64,000 bases of DNA. It comes from Azotobacter vinelandii CA. GTDB lineage: Bacteria; Pseudomonadota; Gammaproteobacteria; Pseudomonadales; Pseudomonadaceae. Below the pieces are notes generated by a model. It was not told the DNA's origin and ran no database searches. It was given only the letters and a program-made list of their open reading frames with translations. Each line of letters opens with the position of its first letter. Position 1 is the stretch's first letter. Below, piece by piece: positions 8,444 to 17,904 of the stretch. The stretch lies in assembly GCF_000380335.1 (NCBI RefSeq), contig NC_021149.1, forward strand, positions 2,470,501-2,534,500. The letters run 5' to 3'. Made by a program: the position numbers and the translations under genes.

Positions 8444-9681
8444 GGGCTGGGCCGGTGCAGGTTGTCGCCGCCGTCCGGCCGGGGGTATTGCAGGATTTCC
8501 ACCCGCGGGCTGTGCGCCGGCAGCCAGCCGACCCAGGCCGGGAAGTGGCTGAGGGCATGGTAGGCGAGAAAGGCCAGCGGCATGCGCCACCAGGTGTCGC
8601 GGGCGATCCGCTCCTTGGTCATGAGCCGGCAATGGTGGCGCCGCAGCCGCTCCAGGCGGTCGCTCAGCTCCCGGTTGAAGGCCCGGTCGCGGACGATCAG
8701 GTTGGCCTCCAGGTTGAGCGACAGGCTCAACGGGTCGAGGTTGCTCGAGCCGACCGTGGCCCATTCGTCGTCGGCCAGGGCGACCTTGCCGTGCAGCGGG
8801 CGGTCGCAGTATTCGTGGATGAGCACGCCGTCCTTGAGCAGGTATTCGTAGAACAGGCGCGCACCGAATTTGGCGATCGGCATGTCCGGCTGGCCCTGCA
8901 GGATCAGCTCCACCTCGACGCCGCGCCGCGCGGCGCGGCGGATTTCCCGCAGCAGGCGATAGCCTGGGAAGAAATAGGCGTTGGCGATCACCAGCCGGCG
9001 ACGCGCCCGGCGGATGGCTTCCAGGTACTGCTCCTCGATGTCGTTGGTGTGGCTGCGGTTGTCGCGGGTGACGAACAGCACCCGGGCGCTGCCCTCGGCC
9101 GACGGCTGCGTCGGCTGCCGGCCGTTGCCCAGGACCCGATGGCGGCGGCGCCACCAGAGTCGCGACGGTTCGGTGGCGGCGATGCTGGCGAGGGCGAAGC
9201 GCTGGATGTCGCGGGTCACCGGGCCGATCACCTCGACCGAGTAGTCCTGCTTGGCGGTCGGCCCGAAATCGCCCAGGTGGTCGGCGGAGAAGTTGATGCC
9301 GCCGAGGAAGGCGCGGGCGCCGTCGACCACCACGATCTTGCGGTGCAGGCGGCGGAACAGGTTGGTGCGCATGCCGAACAGCTTCGCCCGTGGATCGAAC
9401 ATGCGCAGGCAGATGCCCACTTCGGTCATGGCCGCGATGAAGCCGGGCGTCAGGTCCGCCGAGCCGTAGCCGTCCACGGTGATTTCGACATGTACGCCGC
9501 GCCGCGCCGCGGCGATCAGCTCCCGGTGCAGTTCGTTGCCGACCTTGTCCTCGAAGAGAATGAAGGTCTCGATGAGGATCTCCCGGCGGGCCCGGCGGAT
9601 GGCCTCGAACACCCGCGGAAAGAACTCCTCGCCGTTTTCCAGCAGCCACAGACGGTTGCCGTCGCGCCAGGAAAAGTTCAC
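8440..9681 (-). CDS. clsB: Cardiolipin synthase B
   Basis: A phospholipase D-superfamily enzyme making cardiolipin at the inner membrane. Two HKD motifs are visible: HRKIVVVD from H113 with FLGGIN behind it, and HGKVALADDEWATVGSSN from H297. The start is GTG at 9681; this gives 413 residues, exactly the length of E. coli ClsB, with the matching N-terminus (SWRDGNRLWLLENGEEFFP). It overlaps ybhP upstream and ybhN downstream by 4 bp each. In E. coli the YbhP homologue is encoded just before it in the same operon. Confidence 0.93.
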   Translation of the reverse strand: MNFSWRDGNRLWLLENGEEFFPRVFEAIRRARREILIETFILFEDKVGNELHRELIAAARRGVHVEITVDGYGSADLTPGFIAAMTEVGICLRMFDPRAKLFGMRTNLFRRLHRKIVVVDGARAFLGGINFSADHLGDFGPTAKQDYSVEVIGPVTRDIQRFALASIAATEPSRLWWRRRHRVLGNGRQPTQPSAEGSARVLFVTRDNRSHTNDIEEQYLEAIRRARRRLVIANAYFFPGYRLLREIRRAARRGVEVELILQGQPDMPIAKFGARLFYEYLLKDGVLIHEYCDRPLHGKVALADDEWATVGSSNLDPLSLSLNLEANLIVRDRAFNRELSDRLERLRRHHCRLMTKERIARDTWWRMPLAFLAYHALSHFPAWVGWLPAHSPRVEILQYPRPDGGDNLHRPSP

Positions 9682-10508
9682 AGGCGCACCTCGGCCGCCA
9701 GGGGCAGGTGGTCGGAGAGGTGGGGCCAGGGGGTATGGGACAGCACCCTGGCGTGCAGCGGATCGAGATTGCGCACGTAGATGCGGTCCAGGCGCAACAG
9801 CGGCAGGCGCGCCGGGAAGCTGCGCGCGCAGCGGCCGTGGCTGTGCTCGAAGACCTCGATCAGGCCACAGTCGCGCAGGCGGGCGGAGGCGCGCAGGCGC
9901 CAGTCGTTGAAGTCTCCGGCGACCAGGATGCGCGCCTGCGCGGGCAGCGAGCCGATCAGCTCGCAAAGCAGGCCGAGCTGCTTCTGCCGGTGGCTTTCGA
10001 GCAGGCCCAGGTGCACGCAGATGGCGTGTACCTCCGGTTGTCCCGGCACCTCCAGCTCACAGTGCAGCAGGCCACGCCGCTCCGGACCGGGAACGGAGAT
10101 ATCGAGGTTGCGGTGGCGCTGGATGGGATACTTGGACAGCACGGCGTTGCCGTGGTCGCCGTCCGGGTAGACGGCGTTGCGCCCATAGGCGAAATCGCCC
10201 CACATGCTGTCGGCGAGAAACTCGTAGTGCGGGGTTTCCGGCCAGTCGCGATGGCGCCGGGCATGGCGCTCGTGGGTACCGAGCACCTCCTGGAGGAACA
10301 CCAGGTCCGCCGACACGTCACGCACCGCCTCACGCAACTCGTGCAGGATGAAGCGGCGATTGAGCGCGGTGAACCCCTTGTGGGTGTTCACCGTGAGGAT
10401 GTGCAGGGAGTCGACGCGCTGTTCTTCGCCGTGGGCTTTCCGGCGCCGGGTCCCCGCTCCGGGCTGCGGAGCGGGGCTCGGCCGGTCGAGCCGGGATTCC
10501 GTGGTCAT
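9678..10508 (-). CDS. ybhP: YbhP-type endonuclease/exonuclease/phosphatase-family protein
   Basis: 276 residues. An EEP-fold metal-dependent phosphodiesterase domain begins at about residue 35 (ILTVNTHKGFTALNRRF), with the metal-binding Glu in LVFLQEV, VAGDFNDWR, and the C-terminal LSDHLPL histidine. It follows E. coli YbhP closely but has about 30 extra low-complexity residues at the N-terminus. The start lies 7 bp after the alcohol dehydrogenase stop, with no strong ribosome site, so coupling is likely. The substrate is not known; with clsB and ybhN it forms a conserved lipid-linked operon. Confidence 0.85.
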   Translation of the reverse strand: MTTESRLDRPSPAPQPGAGTRRRKAHGEEQRVDSLHILTVNTHKGFTALNRRFILHELREAVRDVSADLVFLQEVLGTHERHARRHRDWPETPHYEFLADSMWGDFAYGRNAVYPDGDHGNAVLSKYPIQRHRNLDISVPGPERRGLLHCELEVPGQPEVHAICVHLGLLESHRQKQLGLLCELIGSLPAQARILVAGDFNDWRLRASARLRDCGLIEVFEHSHGRCARSFPARLPLLRLDRIYVRNLDPLHARVLSHTPWPHLSDHLPLAAEVRL

Positions 10509-10515
10509 GGGGCGT

Positions 10516-11850
10516 TCAGTGTCGTTCCGGTCGCGGGCTGACGGATACCGGATCGCTGGCGGGGAAGGTCTCCTCGATGCCTTCGTCGAGCAACTGGTCC
10601 GCGCTCAACACTTCCTCGCTGCCCTCGGTGCCGCCCTGCATCCGCTGCGGCTGAAGCTCGACCTTGATCCAGCCATGCTCGTGCCGATCGAAGGCCCTGA
10701 TGGCGGCGATGGCGTCGCCCATCGGCTTGATCTGGGTGAGGATCTTCGCCGGATCGATGCGCTTGGCCAGGATCAGCTCGATCAGCTTGGGAATGTATTT
10801 GCGGTGATGGCAGTTGCCCATGTTGATGGTCAGGTTCTTTTCCGTCGCCAGGCCGATGGGGAAGCTGTGCGCCTGCGGCGGGTAGACCCCGACGATCGAC
10901 AGGGTGCCTGCCTTGGCCAGGGCTTCCACTGCCCATTCCAGGGCCTGGCTGGGCGCGTCGCCCGGTTGCCAGTTGGCGCCGTCGGGGTGGGGCTTCGGCG
11001 CCACGGCCGCGACTTCCCGGGCGAAGCGCTCCTCCTCCTCGGGATCGTGGCCATGCTGGAAGGCGTGTTCGTGCCCGGCGTCCACGCCCACCGCATCGAT
11101 GGCACGGTCGACGCCGATGCCGTCGGTCAGCCGGCGCAGAGTCCGCACCGGGTCCTCGCGCTCGAAGTCGATGGTTTCCGCGCCCTGCTGGCGCGCCATC
11201 TGCAAGCGGTCCGGGCAGCGGTCGATGGCGAACACCCGTGCGGCGCCGAGCAGCCTGGCGCTGGCGATGGCGAACTGGCCGACCGGGCCGCAGCCGAACA
11301 CGGCGACGGTATCGCCGTCGCGGATCTCGGCCATTTTCGCGCCGAAATAGCCGGTGGGGAAAATGTCCGAGAGCAGGATGGCCTGATCGTCGCTGATCTC
11401 GCTGGGCAGCTTGACCAGGCCGACGTTGGCGAAGGGAATCCGCGCCTTTTCCGCCTGTAGTCCCTGGAAGGGCCCGGCCTGCGCGGGGCCGCCGTAGAAG
11501 GCGGTGCCGGCTTCCTTGCCGTTGGGGTTGGCCACGTCGCACTGGGCGTAGTAGCCGGCGCGGCAGTAGGAGCAGTTGCCGCAGGCGATGGTGGAGGGAA
11601 TCACCACGCGGTCGCCGATCTGCAGGTTGCGCACTCCCTCGCCCAACTGCTCGACGATGCCGACGCCCTCGTGGCCGAGGATGGTGCCCGGGCGCATGCC
11701 GCCGACGCTGCCGCGGATGAAGTGCAGGTCGGTTCCGCAAATGGCCGAGGCGGTCAGGCGGACGATCGCATCGGTCGGCGCTTCGATTTGGGGTTCCGGT
11801 ACATCGTCCAGGCGGATGTCGCCGATGTCGTGGAAAACTACCGCTTTCAT
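10516..11850 (-). CDS. Zinc-dependent alcohol/formaldehyde dehydrogenase-like protein
   Basis: 444 residues, MDR superfamily. Catalytic zinc ligands fit Cys38 (AICGTDLHF) and His60-Glu61; the structural zinc site is Cys90, 93, 96 and 104. A GCGPVGQ nucleotide-binding motif follows. It resembles glutathione-independent formaldehyde dehydrogenases and related long ADHs. Beyond the enzyme domain it has a tail of about 40 residues with the ETFPASDP motif found on assorted stress proteins. ATG 11850 has GGAGGT at good spacing; a GTG 6 bases earlier is less likely. First gene of the run into ybhP-clsB-ybhN, 37 bp after the CBS protein gene. Confidence 0.8.
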   Translation of the reverse strand: MKAVVFHDIGDIRLDDVPEPQIEAPTDAIVRLTASAICGTDLHFIRGSVGGMRPGTILGHEGVGIVEQLGEGVRNLQIGDRVVIPSTIACGNCSYCRAGYYAQCDVANPNGKEAGTAFYGGPAQAGPFQGLQAEKARIPFANVGLVKLPSEISDDQAILLSDIFPTGYFGAKMAEIRDGDTVAVFGCGPVGQFAIASARLLGAARVFAIDRCPDRLQMARQQGAETIDFEREDPVRTLRRLTDGIGVDRAIDAVGVDAGHEHAFQHGHDPEEEERFAREVAAVAPKPHPDGANWQPGDAPSQALEWAVEALAKAGTLSIVGVYPPQAHSFPIGLATEKNLTINMGNCHHRKYIPKLIELILAKRIDPAKILTQIKPMGDAIAAIRAFDRHEHGWIKVELQPQRMQGGTEGSEEVLSADQLLDEGIEETFPASDPVSVSPRPERH

Positions 11851-11887
11851 GGGCACCTCCCCGGAAGGCAGTCGGTTGCCGGCGCGA

Positions 11888-12301
11888 TCAGTGCGCCTGG
11901 GCCACGCCGTGCAGCACGGTGTCGCTGATCGATGGATTGTTGCAGGCGCTGATGTTGCCCAGCGAAACCACGCCGACCAGGCGTTTCTCGCGGTTCATCA
12001 CCGGCAGGCGGCGCACATGGATGTCGGCCATGTTCTCGGCGACATGCTGCACGTCCTCGTCGTCGAAGCAGTAACACACGTTGGGCGTCATCACTTCGCG
12101 CACCGGGGTATCGCAGCCCCTGTCCCTGGCCACGGCGCGGATGGCGATGTCGCGGTCGGTCAGCATCCCCACCAGGCGGTCGCCTTCGTTGACCAGCAAG
12201 GCTCCGCAATCGATTTTCTCCATCATCTCGGCCGCTTCGCGCAGCGTCTGATCGATACGGATGGTCTGTACGTCGCGGGTCATGATGTCTTGGATTTTCA
12301 T
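11888..12301 (-). CDS. Tandem CBS-domain protein
   Basis: 137 residues made of two CBS motifs (about 8-60 and 73-130): MTRDVQTIRIDQTLREA ... GMLTDRDIAIR and MTPNVCYCFDDEDVQ ... LPVMNREKRLVGVVSLG. Stand-alone CBS pairs bind adenine nucleotides or nucleic acid and often accompany stress genes; the ligand cannot be told here. GAGGAAGG stands before the ATG. It lies 209 bp behind glgX and 37 bp ahead of the alcohol dehydrogenase, whose stress-type tail suggests a common regulon. Confidence 0.87.
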   Translation of the reverse strand: MKIQDIMTRDVQTIRIDQTLREAAEMMEKIDCGALLVNEGDRLVGMLTDRDIAIRAVARDRGCDTPVREVMTPNVCYCFDDEDVQHVAENMADIHVRRLPVMNREKRLVGVVSLGNISACNNPSISDTVLHGVAQAH

Positions 12302-12510
12302 GGTAATGCCTTCCTCTCCGAGTTGATGAAAGCAGGCCTGGGAGTTCCGGCGGCCTACGCCAAAATGTCGACAGGCCCTAATGAACGAGACTCGCTGCAG
12401 GGGATGGGGTTCCCGTTTTTTCGCGAGCGGTCCGGGGCTCGCCGGTGCGTTCCGGCGCGCGATGCGATGCTTTGCGGGAAGCGCTCGTCCCGGGCATGTG
12501 GCGCTGTGCT
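12302..12510. other. Gap behind glgX
   Basis: About 210 bp, presumably containing the promoter for the CBS/ADH/ybhP group. No palindrome or promoter consensus stands out. Confidence 0.35.
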
Positions 12511-14673
12511 TCAGGTGCTCCGTTTGTTGTTGCGCAGCAGTTCGAACAGCAGGAGCGAGCGGCCGGTGACGCCGTACTCGGTGCCGAAGGCGAAGCGCTC
12601 TTCCGCCGCCGTCGGCTTGTGGGTGTCGATCAGGCGCCGCCAGCGCCGGCCCTGGGCGACCTCCGGCAGGTGGAAGTTGACCAGGTCGTAGTGGGCGTTC
12701 ACCACCAGCAGCAGGGTGGCGTCGGAGCCGGCGCGGCGGATGCCGGTCGGCTGGGCGCGGCCGTCGAGCAGCATGCCGAGGCAGCGGTTGTGCTCTTCCT
12801 CCCATTGCTCGATGGTCATCTCGGTGCCGGAAGGGTTCAGCCAGGTGACGTCCTTGATACCCAGTTCCTCGTTGAAGGCGCCGACCAGGAAGCGCCCGCG
12901 GCGCAACATGGGAAAGCGCAGGCGCAGGCGGATCAGGTGGCGCACGAACGCCTGCAGGGCCCTGGCGTCCTCGTCGAGCCGCCAGTCGACCCAGCCGATC
13001 TCGCTGTCCTGGCAGTAGGCGTTGTTGTTGCCGTGCTGGGTGCGGGCGAATTCGTCGCCGGCGACCAGCATCGGCGTGCCCTGGGACAGCAGCAGGGTGG
13101 CGAGGAAGTTGCGCATCTGCCGGATGCGCAGTTCGCGGATCTGCGGGTCGTCGGCGGGACCCTCGACGCCGTGGTTCCAGGACAGGTTGTTGTCGGTGCC
13201 GTCCTGGTTGTTCTCGTCGTTGGCTTCGTTGTGCTTGTCGTTGTAGGAGACCAGGTCGTTGAGGGTGAAGCCGTCGTGGGCGGTGATGAAGTTGACCGAG
13301 GCGAACGGCCGCCGGCCGCGCTGGTTGTAGAGGTCCCCGGAGGCGGTGAGGCGTCTGGCGATATCCGCCAACTGGTTTTCGTCGCCTTTCCAGAAGGCCC
13401 GCACGGTGTCGCGGAAGCGGTCGTTCCATTCCGCCCAGCCGGGCGGGAAGCCGCCGACCCGATAGCCGCCCGGTCCGCAGTCCCAGGGCTCGGCGATCAG
13501 CTTGGTCTGGCGCAGCACCGGGTCCTGGCGGCAGGCGACCAGGAAACTGTGGCGTTCGTCGAAGCCTTCCGGGCGACGGCCGAGGATGGTCGCCAGGTCG
13601 AAGCGGAAGCCGTCCACGTGCATCTCCGTGGCCCAGTAGCGCAGCGAGTCGGTGACCATCTGCAGCACGCAGGGGTGGGAGAGGTCGAGCGTGTTGCCGG
13701 TGCCCGAGTCGTTGATGTAGTAGCGCCGGTCGCCCGGTATCAGGCGGTAGTAGGTGGCATTGTCGATGCCGCGCATGGAGAGGGTCGGCCCCAGTTCGTT
13801 GCCTTCGGCGGTGTGGTTGTAGACCACGTCGAGGATCACCTCCAGGCCCGCGTGGTGCAGGTGCGCGACCATCTCCTTGAACTCCTGGACCTTGCCGCTG
13901 GCCAGGTAGCGCGGGTGCGGGGCGAAGAAGCCGATGGTGTTGTAGCCCCAGTAGTTGGTCATGCCCTTTTCCAGCAGGTGCTGGTCCTGGACGAAGGCAT
14001 GGACCGGCAGCAGCTCGATCGCCGAGACGCCGAGCTGGAGCAGGTAGTCGAGCACTTCGGCGTTCATCAGGCCGGCGCAGGTGCCGCGCAGCGCCGGCGG
14101 CACCGCCGGATGGCGCATGGTGAAGCCGCGCAGGTGGGTCTCGTAGAGGATGGTGTGGTCCCAGGGGGTCTGCATCGGGCGGTCGCGACCCCAAGTGAAG
14201 GCCGGGTCGATGACCTTGCTCTTGGGCACGTAGGGGGCGCTGTCGCGCTCATCGAAACTGAAATCGGCGTCCGGGTGGCCGACGGTGTAGCCGAACAGCG
14301 ACTCGGACCAGCGCAGTTCGCCAACCAGTTGCTTGGCGTAGGGATCGATCAGCAGTTTGTTGGGATTGAAGCGGTGCCCGGCATCCGGCGCGTAGGGGCC
14401 GTGCACCCGGTAGCCGTAGACCAGGCCCGGATGGGCGTCCGGCAGGTAGCCGTGCCAGATCTCGTCGGTGTATTCGGGCAGCTCGATGCGCTCCAGTTCG
14501 GTGCGCCCGGCCTTGTCGAACAGGCAGAGTTCCACCTTGGTGGCGTGGGCGGAGAACAGCGCGAAGTTGACGCCCAGACCGTCCCAGGTCGCGCCGAGGG
14601 GGAAGGGCAGGCCCTCGCGGACGCGCGAGGATGTCTTCACCTGGGCTGTCCTGGTTTTCCTGTGCCGATCCAT
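12511..14673 (-). CDS. glgX: Glycogen debranching enzyme
   Basis: 720 residues. It hydrolyses alpha-1,6 branches of limit dextrins during glycogen breakdown. An N-terminal CBM48 module (about 20-115) precedes the GH13 barrel. Catalytic residues by motif: nucleophile Asp359 in DGFRFD, acid Glu395 in LIAEPWD, and Asp467 in ITAHDGF. ATG 14673 has GGAG upstream; the longer open frame is a shadow of the DUF2934 gene region. It is the last gene of glgA-treZ-malQ-treY-DUF2934-glgX, separated from the DUF2934 gene by 167 bp, so it may also have its own promoter. Confidence 0.95.
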   Translation of the reverse strand: MDRHRKTRTAQVKTSSRVREGLPFPLGATWDGLGVNFALFSAHATKVELCLFDKAGRTELERIELPEYTDEIWHGYLPDAHPGLVYGYRVHGPYAPDAGHRFNPNKLLIDPYAKQLVGELRWSESLFGYTVGHPDADFSFDERDSAPYVPKSKVIDPAFTWGRDRPMQTPWDHTILYETHLRGFTMRHPAVPPALRGTCAGLMNAEVLDYLLQLGVSAIELLPVHAFVQDQHLLEKGMTNYWGYNTIGFFAPHPRYLASGKVQEFKEMVAHLHHAGLEVILDVVYNHTAEGNELGPTLSMRGIDNATYYRLIPGDRRYYINDSGTGNTLDLSHPCVLQMVTDSLRYWATEMHVDGFRFDLATILGRRPEGFDERHSFLVACRQDPVLRQTKLIAEPWDCGPGGYRVGGFPPGWAEWNDRFRDTVRAFWKGDENQLADIARRLTASGDLYNQRGRRPFASVNFITAHDGFTLNDLVSYNDKHNEANDENNQDGTDNNLSWNHGVEGPADDPQIRELRIRQMRNFLATLLLSQGTPMLVAGDEFARTQHGNNNAYCQDSEIGWVDWRLDEDARALQAFVRHLIRLRLRFPMLRRGRFLVGAFNEELGIKDVTWLNPSGTEMTIEQWEEEHNRCLGMLLDGRAQPTGIRRAGSDATLLLVVNAHYDLVNFHLPEVAQGRRWRRLIDTHKPTAAEERFAFGTEYGVTGRSLLLFELLRNNKRST

Positions 14674-14840
14674 GCTCGTTTCTCCGACTGCCGGGAGGAG
14701 CGGCGGCGCTCCGTTTCGACGGAAGACCGCCGCGCCGCGGGAAGGCTTCCGTGCGAGCGAGCGGGTTGGATGGGGCCGCAAGGGCGCCGCCGGCAGGATC
14801 GCCCTGCGCACATCGCGAGCGCATCTCGCTCGGCGGCGAT

Positions 14841-15125
14841 TCAGGACGCCGGGGGCTGCGCGCGCGGTTTTTCCCCAGCGTCGGAAGCCTTGGTCGGGGG
14901 AGCGCTTGCGGCGGCCGTTCCGCCCACCGTCGCCACGGCCCTGGCGGCGCTCTTGCGCGGCGCGGCCGGCTTGTGCGTGCGGGGTTTCGGCATGGCGGCC
15001 TGCGATTCGGCTTCGGCCAGCTCGCGGGCCATCTGCCAGTGGCGCTCCTGCCGACCCTCGGGACAGCCCTCGGACTGCCAGATCTGGTAGGCCAGTTCGC
15101 GGATATGTTGCTCGTCGCTCGTCAT
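14841..15125 (-). CDS. Small DUF2934 protein
   Basis: 94 residues. The first 40 (MTSDEQHIRELAYQIWQSEG ... ARELAEAE) form the short helical DUF2934 motif common in pseudomonad and rhizobial stress or glycogen operons. The rest is an Ala/Pro/Lys-rich basic tail that looks disordered. AAGGAG is 9 bases before ATG 15125, 26 bp behind the treY stop. Function unknown; the fixed position between treY and glgX argues for a role tied to glycogen/trehalose metabolism. Confidence 0.8.
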   Translation of the reverse strand: MTSDEQHIRELAYQIWQSEGCPEGRQERHWQMARELAEAESQAAMPKPRTHKPAAPRKSAARAVATVGGTAAASAPPTKASDAGEKPRAQPPAS

Positions 15126-15150
15126 GCCATCGCACTCCTTGTCATTGTAT

Positions 15151-17904
15151 TCATGCGCCATGGAAGAGGCCGACCGGGAAGGTCGCCAGGGCTTCTCCCA
15201 CGAACAGTTCGCTCTTTCCGCGCGGGACCGTCTCGCCGGAAAGGACGCCCCGCAGCGCGGGGATCTCGGGGAGCAGCACGCGGGTATCCGTCCAGCGCGC
15301 CGGTTCGATCGCGGGCCGTTCGGCCTCGCCGAGCAGGTCGCCGGCCAGGCGCGGCGCCAGTATCAGCGCCCATTGTCCGGCGTGCCGCCGGGCGAAGGCC
15401 AGCAGCCGCGCACGCTGCTCGCCGACCACTTTCAGCGGCAGGTAGTCGCCGGCGGAGAACAGCGCCGGACAGCGTGCGCGCAGGGCCAGGGTACGGGCGA
15501 TGAGGGCCTGCTTGAGGCGCCCGTCGCGCCAGTGGCCGATGAGTTCGGCGGGCTCCCGGCCCTGGGCCAGGGCCTGGCGGCGGGCGGCGAAATCCACCGG
15601 CCGGCGGTTGTCCGGGTCGACCAGGCTGAAATCCCAGAATTCGTTGCCCTGGTAGAGGTCGGGCACGCCGGGCACGGTCATCCGCAGCAGGGTCTGGGCC
15701 AGGCTGTTGAGGGCGCCGGCCGGGGCGATGGCGGCGGCCGCGGCGGCGATCTCCTCGCGCAGCCGGACGCCCACGGGATTTTCCAGCAGGTCGTCGAGAA
15801 AGGCGCGGCAGGCCGCCTCGTAGGGAGCGTTGGGCGCGCTCCAAGCGCTGTTCAGCTTGGCCTCGCGCAAGGCCTTCTCCTGCCACTGGCGCAGCCGTCC
15901 GGCATAGGCGCGCATGCCCGCCTCGTCGTCCGGCGCCAGGTCCGGCGGCCAACTGCCGAGCAGGGTCTGGTAGAGCATCAGCTCGTCGACCGGAAGCGGT
16001 GCCGGACCGTCGCCATGGCTGCGGCGCAGCGGCTGGGCCAGCAGCAGCCAGCGCTGCAGTCGCTCTCCGTACCAGCCGGCGCGTTCGCTGAGCACGGCCA
16101 GGCGCGCGCGGCTGTCTTCGCCGCGCTTGTGATCGTGGGTGGCGCTGGCCAGCAGGCTGTCGGGAAAGCGTTCGCGCCGGCGCAGGCAGGCGGTGTGGAA
16201 GTCTTCCGGCGGGGCGGCGAAGCATTGGCTGTCGAAACCGACGTCGTTGCGCGAGAGCAGCACGCCCGAGCGGTAGAGGGCGGTGTCCTCCACCGCCTTG
16301 GCGGCGGTCGGCGCGGTGACCTGCTGGAAGCGCACGCAGGCGTGGCGGCGCGCCTTGCGCCGTGGTCCCGGCGGCAGGCGGCGCCAGGGCTCGCCGCCGA
16401 GCCAGCGATCCAGGTGGGCGAGCAGCGGCCAGTCGGCTTCGTCGAGACCGTCGCGGGCGCCTTCCAGGGCCTGGCGGAAGAAGGGCTCGTCCTGGGCGGG
16501 ACGGCCGCAGGCGCCGATGTAGGTGCGGTACACGGGAAAGTGGACGATCAGTTCGAGCAGTGCCCGGCGGATCTGGCCGAAGGTGATGTCGCGGGTCATC
16601 AGGTCGCCGCGCGCCACCTGCAGCAGCGCCTGGGCGGCGCTTTCGAAGTCGCCGGCCAGGGTTCCGGTGAGCACCAGCCGGCGGGCCTGGCGCACTTCTT
16701 CGAGAAAGTCGGCGGGGCGCCCGCCGAGGCTGTGCCAGAGCACGCGCAGCGGTCCTGCTCCGTCGGGGGCGTGCTGCAGCAGGGACACCTGGTTCATGAA
16801 TTCGTAGCCGGTGGTGCCGTCCACCAGCCAGTCGCCATGCAGTTCCTCGCCCTGGCCGAGGATCTTTTCCACGTAGATCGGCCGCCGCCGGCCCCGGCCG
16901 AGCCGTTCCAGGCGGCGGCGCAGGCGCCGGCAGTAGCCGTGCGGGTCGGCCAGGCCGTCGATGTGGTCGATGCGCAGGCCGTCGATCAGGCCTTCCTCGA
17001 ACAACTGGAAGATCTTCGCGTGGGTGGCCTCGAAGACCCGTGGGCGTTCCACGCGCAGGCCGCCGAGTTCGTTGATGTCGAAGAAGCGCCGCCAGTTGAT
17101 GTCGTCCGCCGCGGTGCGCCAACTGGCCAGCCGGTAGAACTGCCGTTCGAACAGGGCGTGCAGGCGTGCGAAGCCTTGCGGCTGGCGCGCGTCGTAGGCG
17201 GCGAGCAGGGCCTCGATGGCGATGCGCACCGCGGGCCGGGCGGCCAGTCGCGACAGCCTGGCCTTCAGCTCGGCGGCTCGCCGGTAGCCCCCTTCGCCGG
17301 CGAGGGCATCGAACTGCGCGGCCAGTTCCCGCAGCGCCGGGTGGTCGCTGGCGCCCAGCAGTTCGCCGTAGCTCGGCGGGCCGATGGGGAAGCGGTGTTC
17401 ATGGTGACTGGCGTAAAAGACGCCGGCCTGTGCGTCGAAGCGCAGGGGGATTTCGCCGCCCTGCAGGACCTCGCCGTAGTCGCTGCGCAGGAAGGGCACC
17501 AGCAACTGGCCTTCCAGCAGCGGGTCAGGGGAGTTCCACTGGATGTCGAAGAAAGCGGCGTAGGGGCTGCGCCGGCCCCACTCCAGCACGTCGAGCCACC
17601 AGGGGTTGCCGGCGCCGCCGACCGCCATGTGGTTGGAGACGATATCCAGGATCAGCCCCATGCCGTGGCTGCGCAGGGCTTCGACCAGGCGCCGCAGGGC
17701 CGGCTCGCCCCCCAGTTCGGGGTTGATCCGGGTCGGGTCGATGACATCGTAGCCGTGCCGCGAGCCGGGGCGCGCGGTGAGCAGCGGCGAGGCGTACAGG
17801 TGGCTGATGCCGAGGTCGGCGAAGTAGTCGACCAGCGGCACGGCGTCGTCGAGGGTGAAGTCGCTGTGAAATTGCAGGCGCAGGGTGGCGCGCGGGCCGC
17901 TCAT
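15151..17904 (-). CDS. treY: Malto-oligosyltrehalose synthase
   Basis: 917 residues, GH13 family. It turns the reducing-end alpha-1,4 bond of maltodextrins into an alpha,alpha-1,1 bond, the first step of the TreY-TreZ trehalose route. Seen motifs: TLRLQFHSDFT at the start, DIVSNHM near 87-93, nucleophile Asp313 in GLRIDHIDGLADP, and the acid Glu346 in YVEKILGQGE. The ATG directly follows the malQ stop with no gap, so translation is coupled. Product goes to TreZ, encoded two genes upstream. Confidence 0.95.
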   Translation of the reverse strand: MSGPRATLRLQFHSDFTLDDAVPLVDYFADLGISHLYASPLLTARPGSRHGYDVIDPTRINPELGGEPALRRLVEALRSHGMGLILDIVSNHMAVGGAGNPWWLDVLEWGRRSPYAAFFDIQWNSPDPLLEGQLLVPFLRSDYGEVLQGGEIPLRFDAQAGVFYASHHEHRFPIGPPSYGELLGASDHPALRELAAQFDALAGEGGYRRAAELKARLSRLAARPAVRIAIEALLAAYDARQPQGFARLHALFERQFYRLASWRTAADDINWRRFFDINELGGLRVERPRVFEATHAKIFQLFEEGLIDGLRIDHIDGLADPHGYCRRLRRRLERLGRGRRRPIYVEKILGQGEELHGDWLVDGTTGYEFMNQVSLLQHAPDGAGPLRVLWHSLGGRPADFLEEVRQARRLVLTGTLAGDFESAAQALLQVARGDLMTRDITFGQIRRALLELIVHFPVYRTYIGACGRPAQDEPFFRQALEGARDGLDEADWPLLAHLDRWLGGEPWRRLPPGPRRKARRHACVRFQQVTAPTAAKAVEDTALYRSGVLLSRNDVGFDSQCFAAPPEDFHTACLRRRERFPDSLLASATHDHKRGEDSRARLAVLSERAGWYGERLQRWLLLAQPLRRSHGDGPAPLPVDELMLYQTLLGSWPPDLAPDDEAGMRAYAGRLRQWQEKALREAKLNSAWSAPNAPYEAACRAFLDDLLENPVGVRLREEIAAAAAAIAPAGALNSLAQTLLRMTVPGVPDLYQGNEFWDFSLVDPDNRRPVDFAARRQALAQGREPAELIGHWRDGRLKQALIARTLALRARCPALFSAGDYLPLKVVGEQRARLLAFARRHAGQWALILAPRLAGDLLGEAERPAIEPARWTDTRVLLPEIPALRGVLSGETVPRGKSELFVGEALATFPVGLFHGA

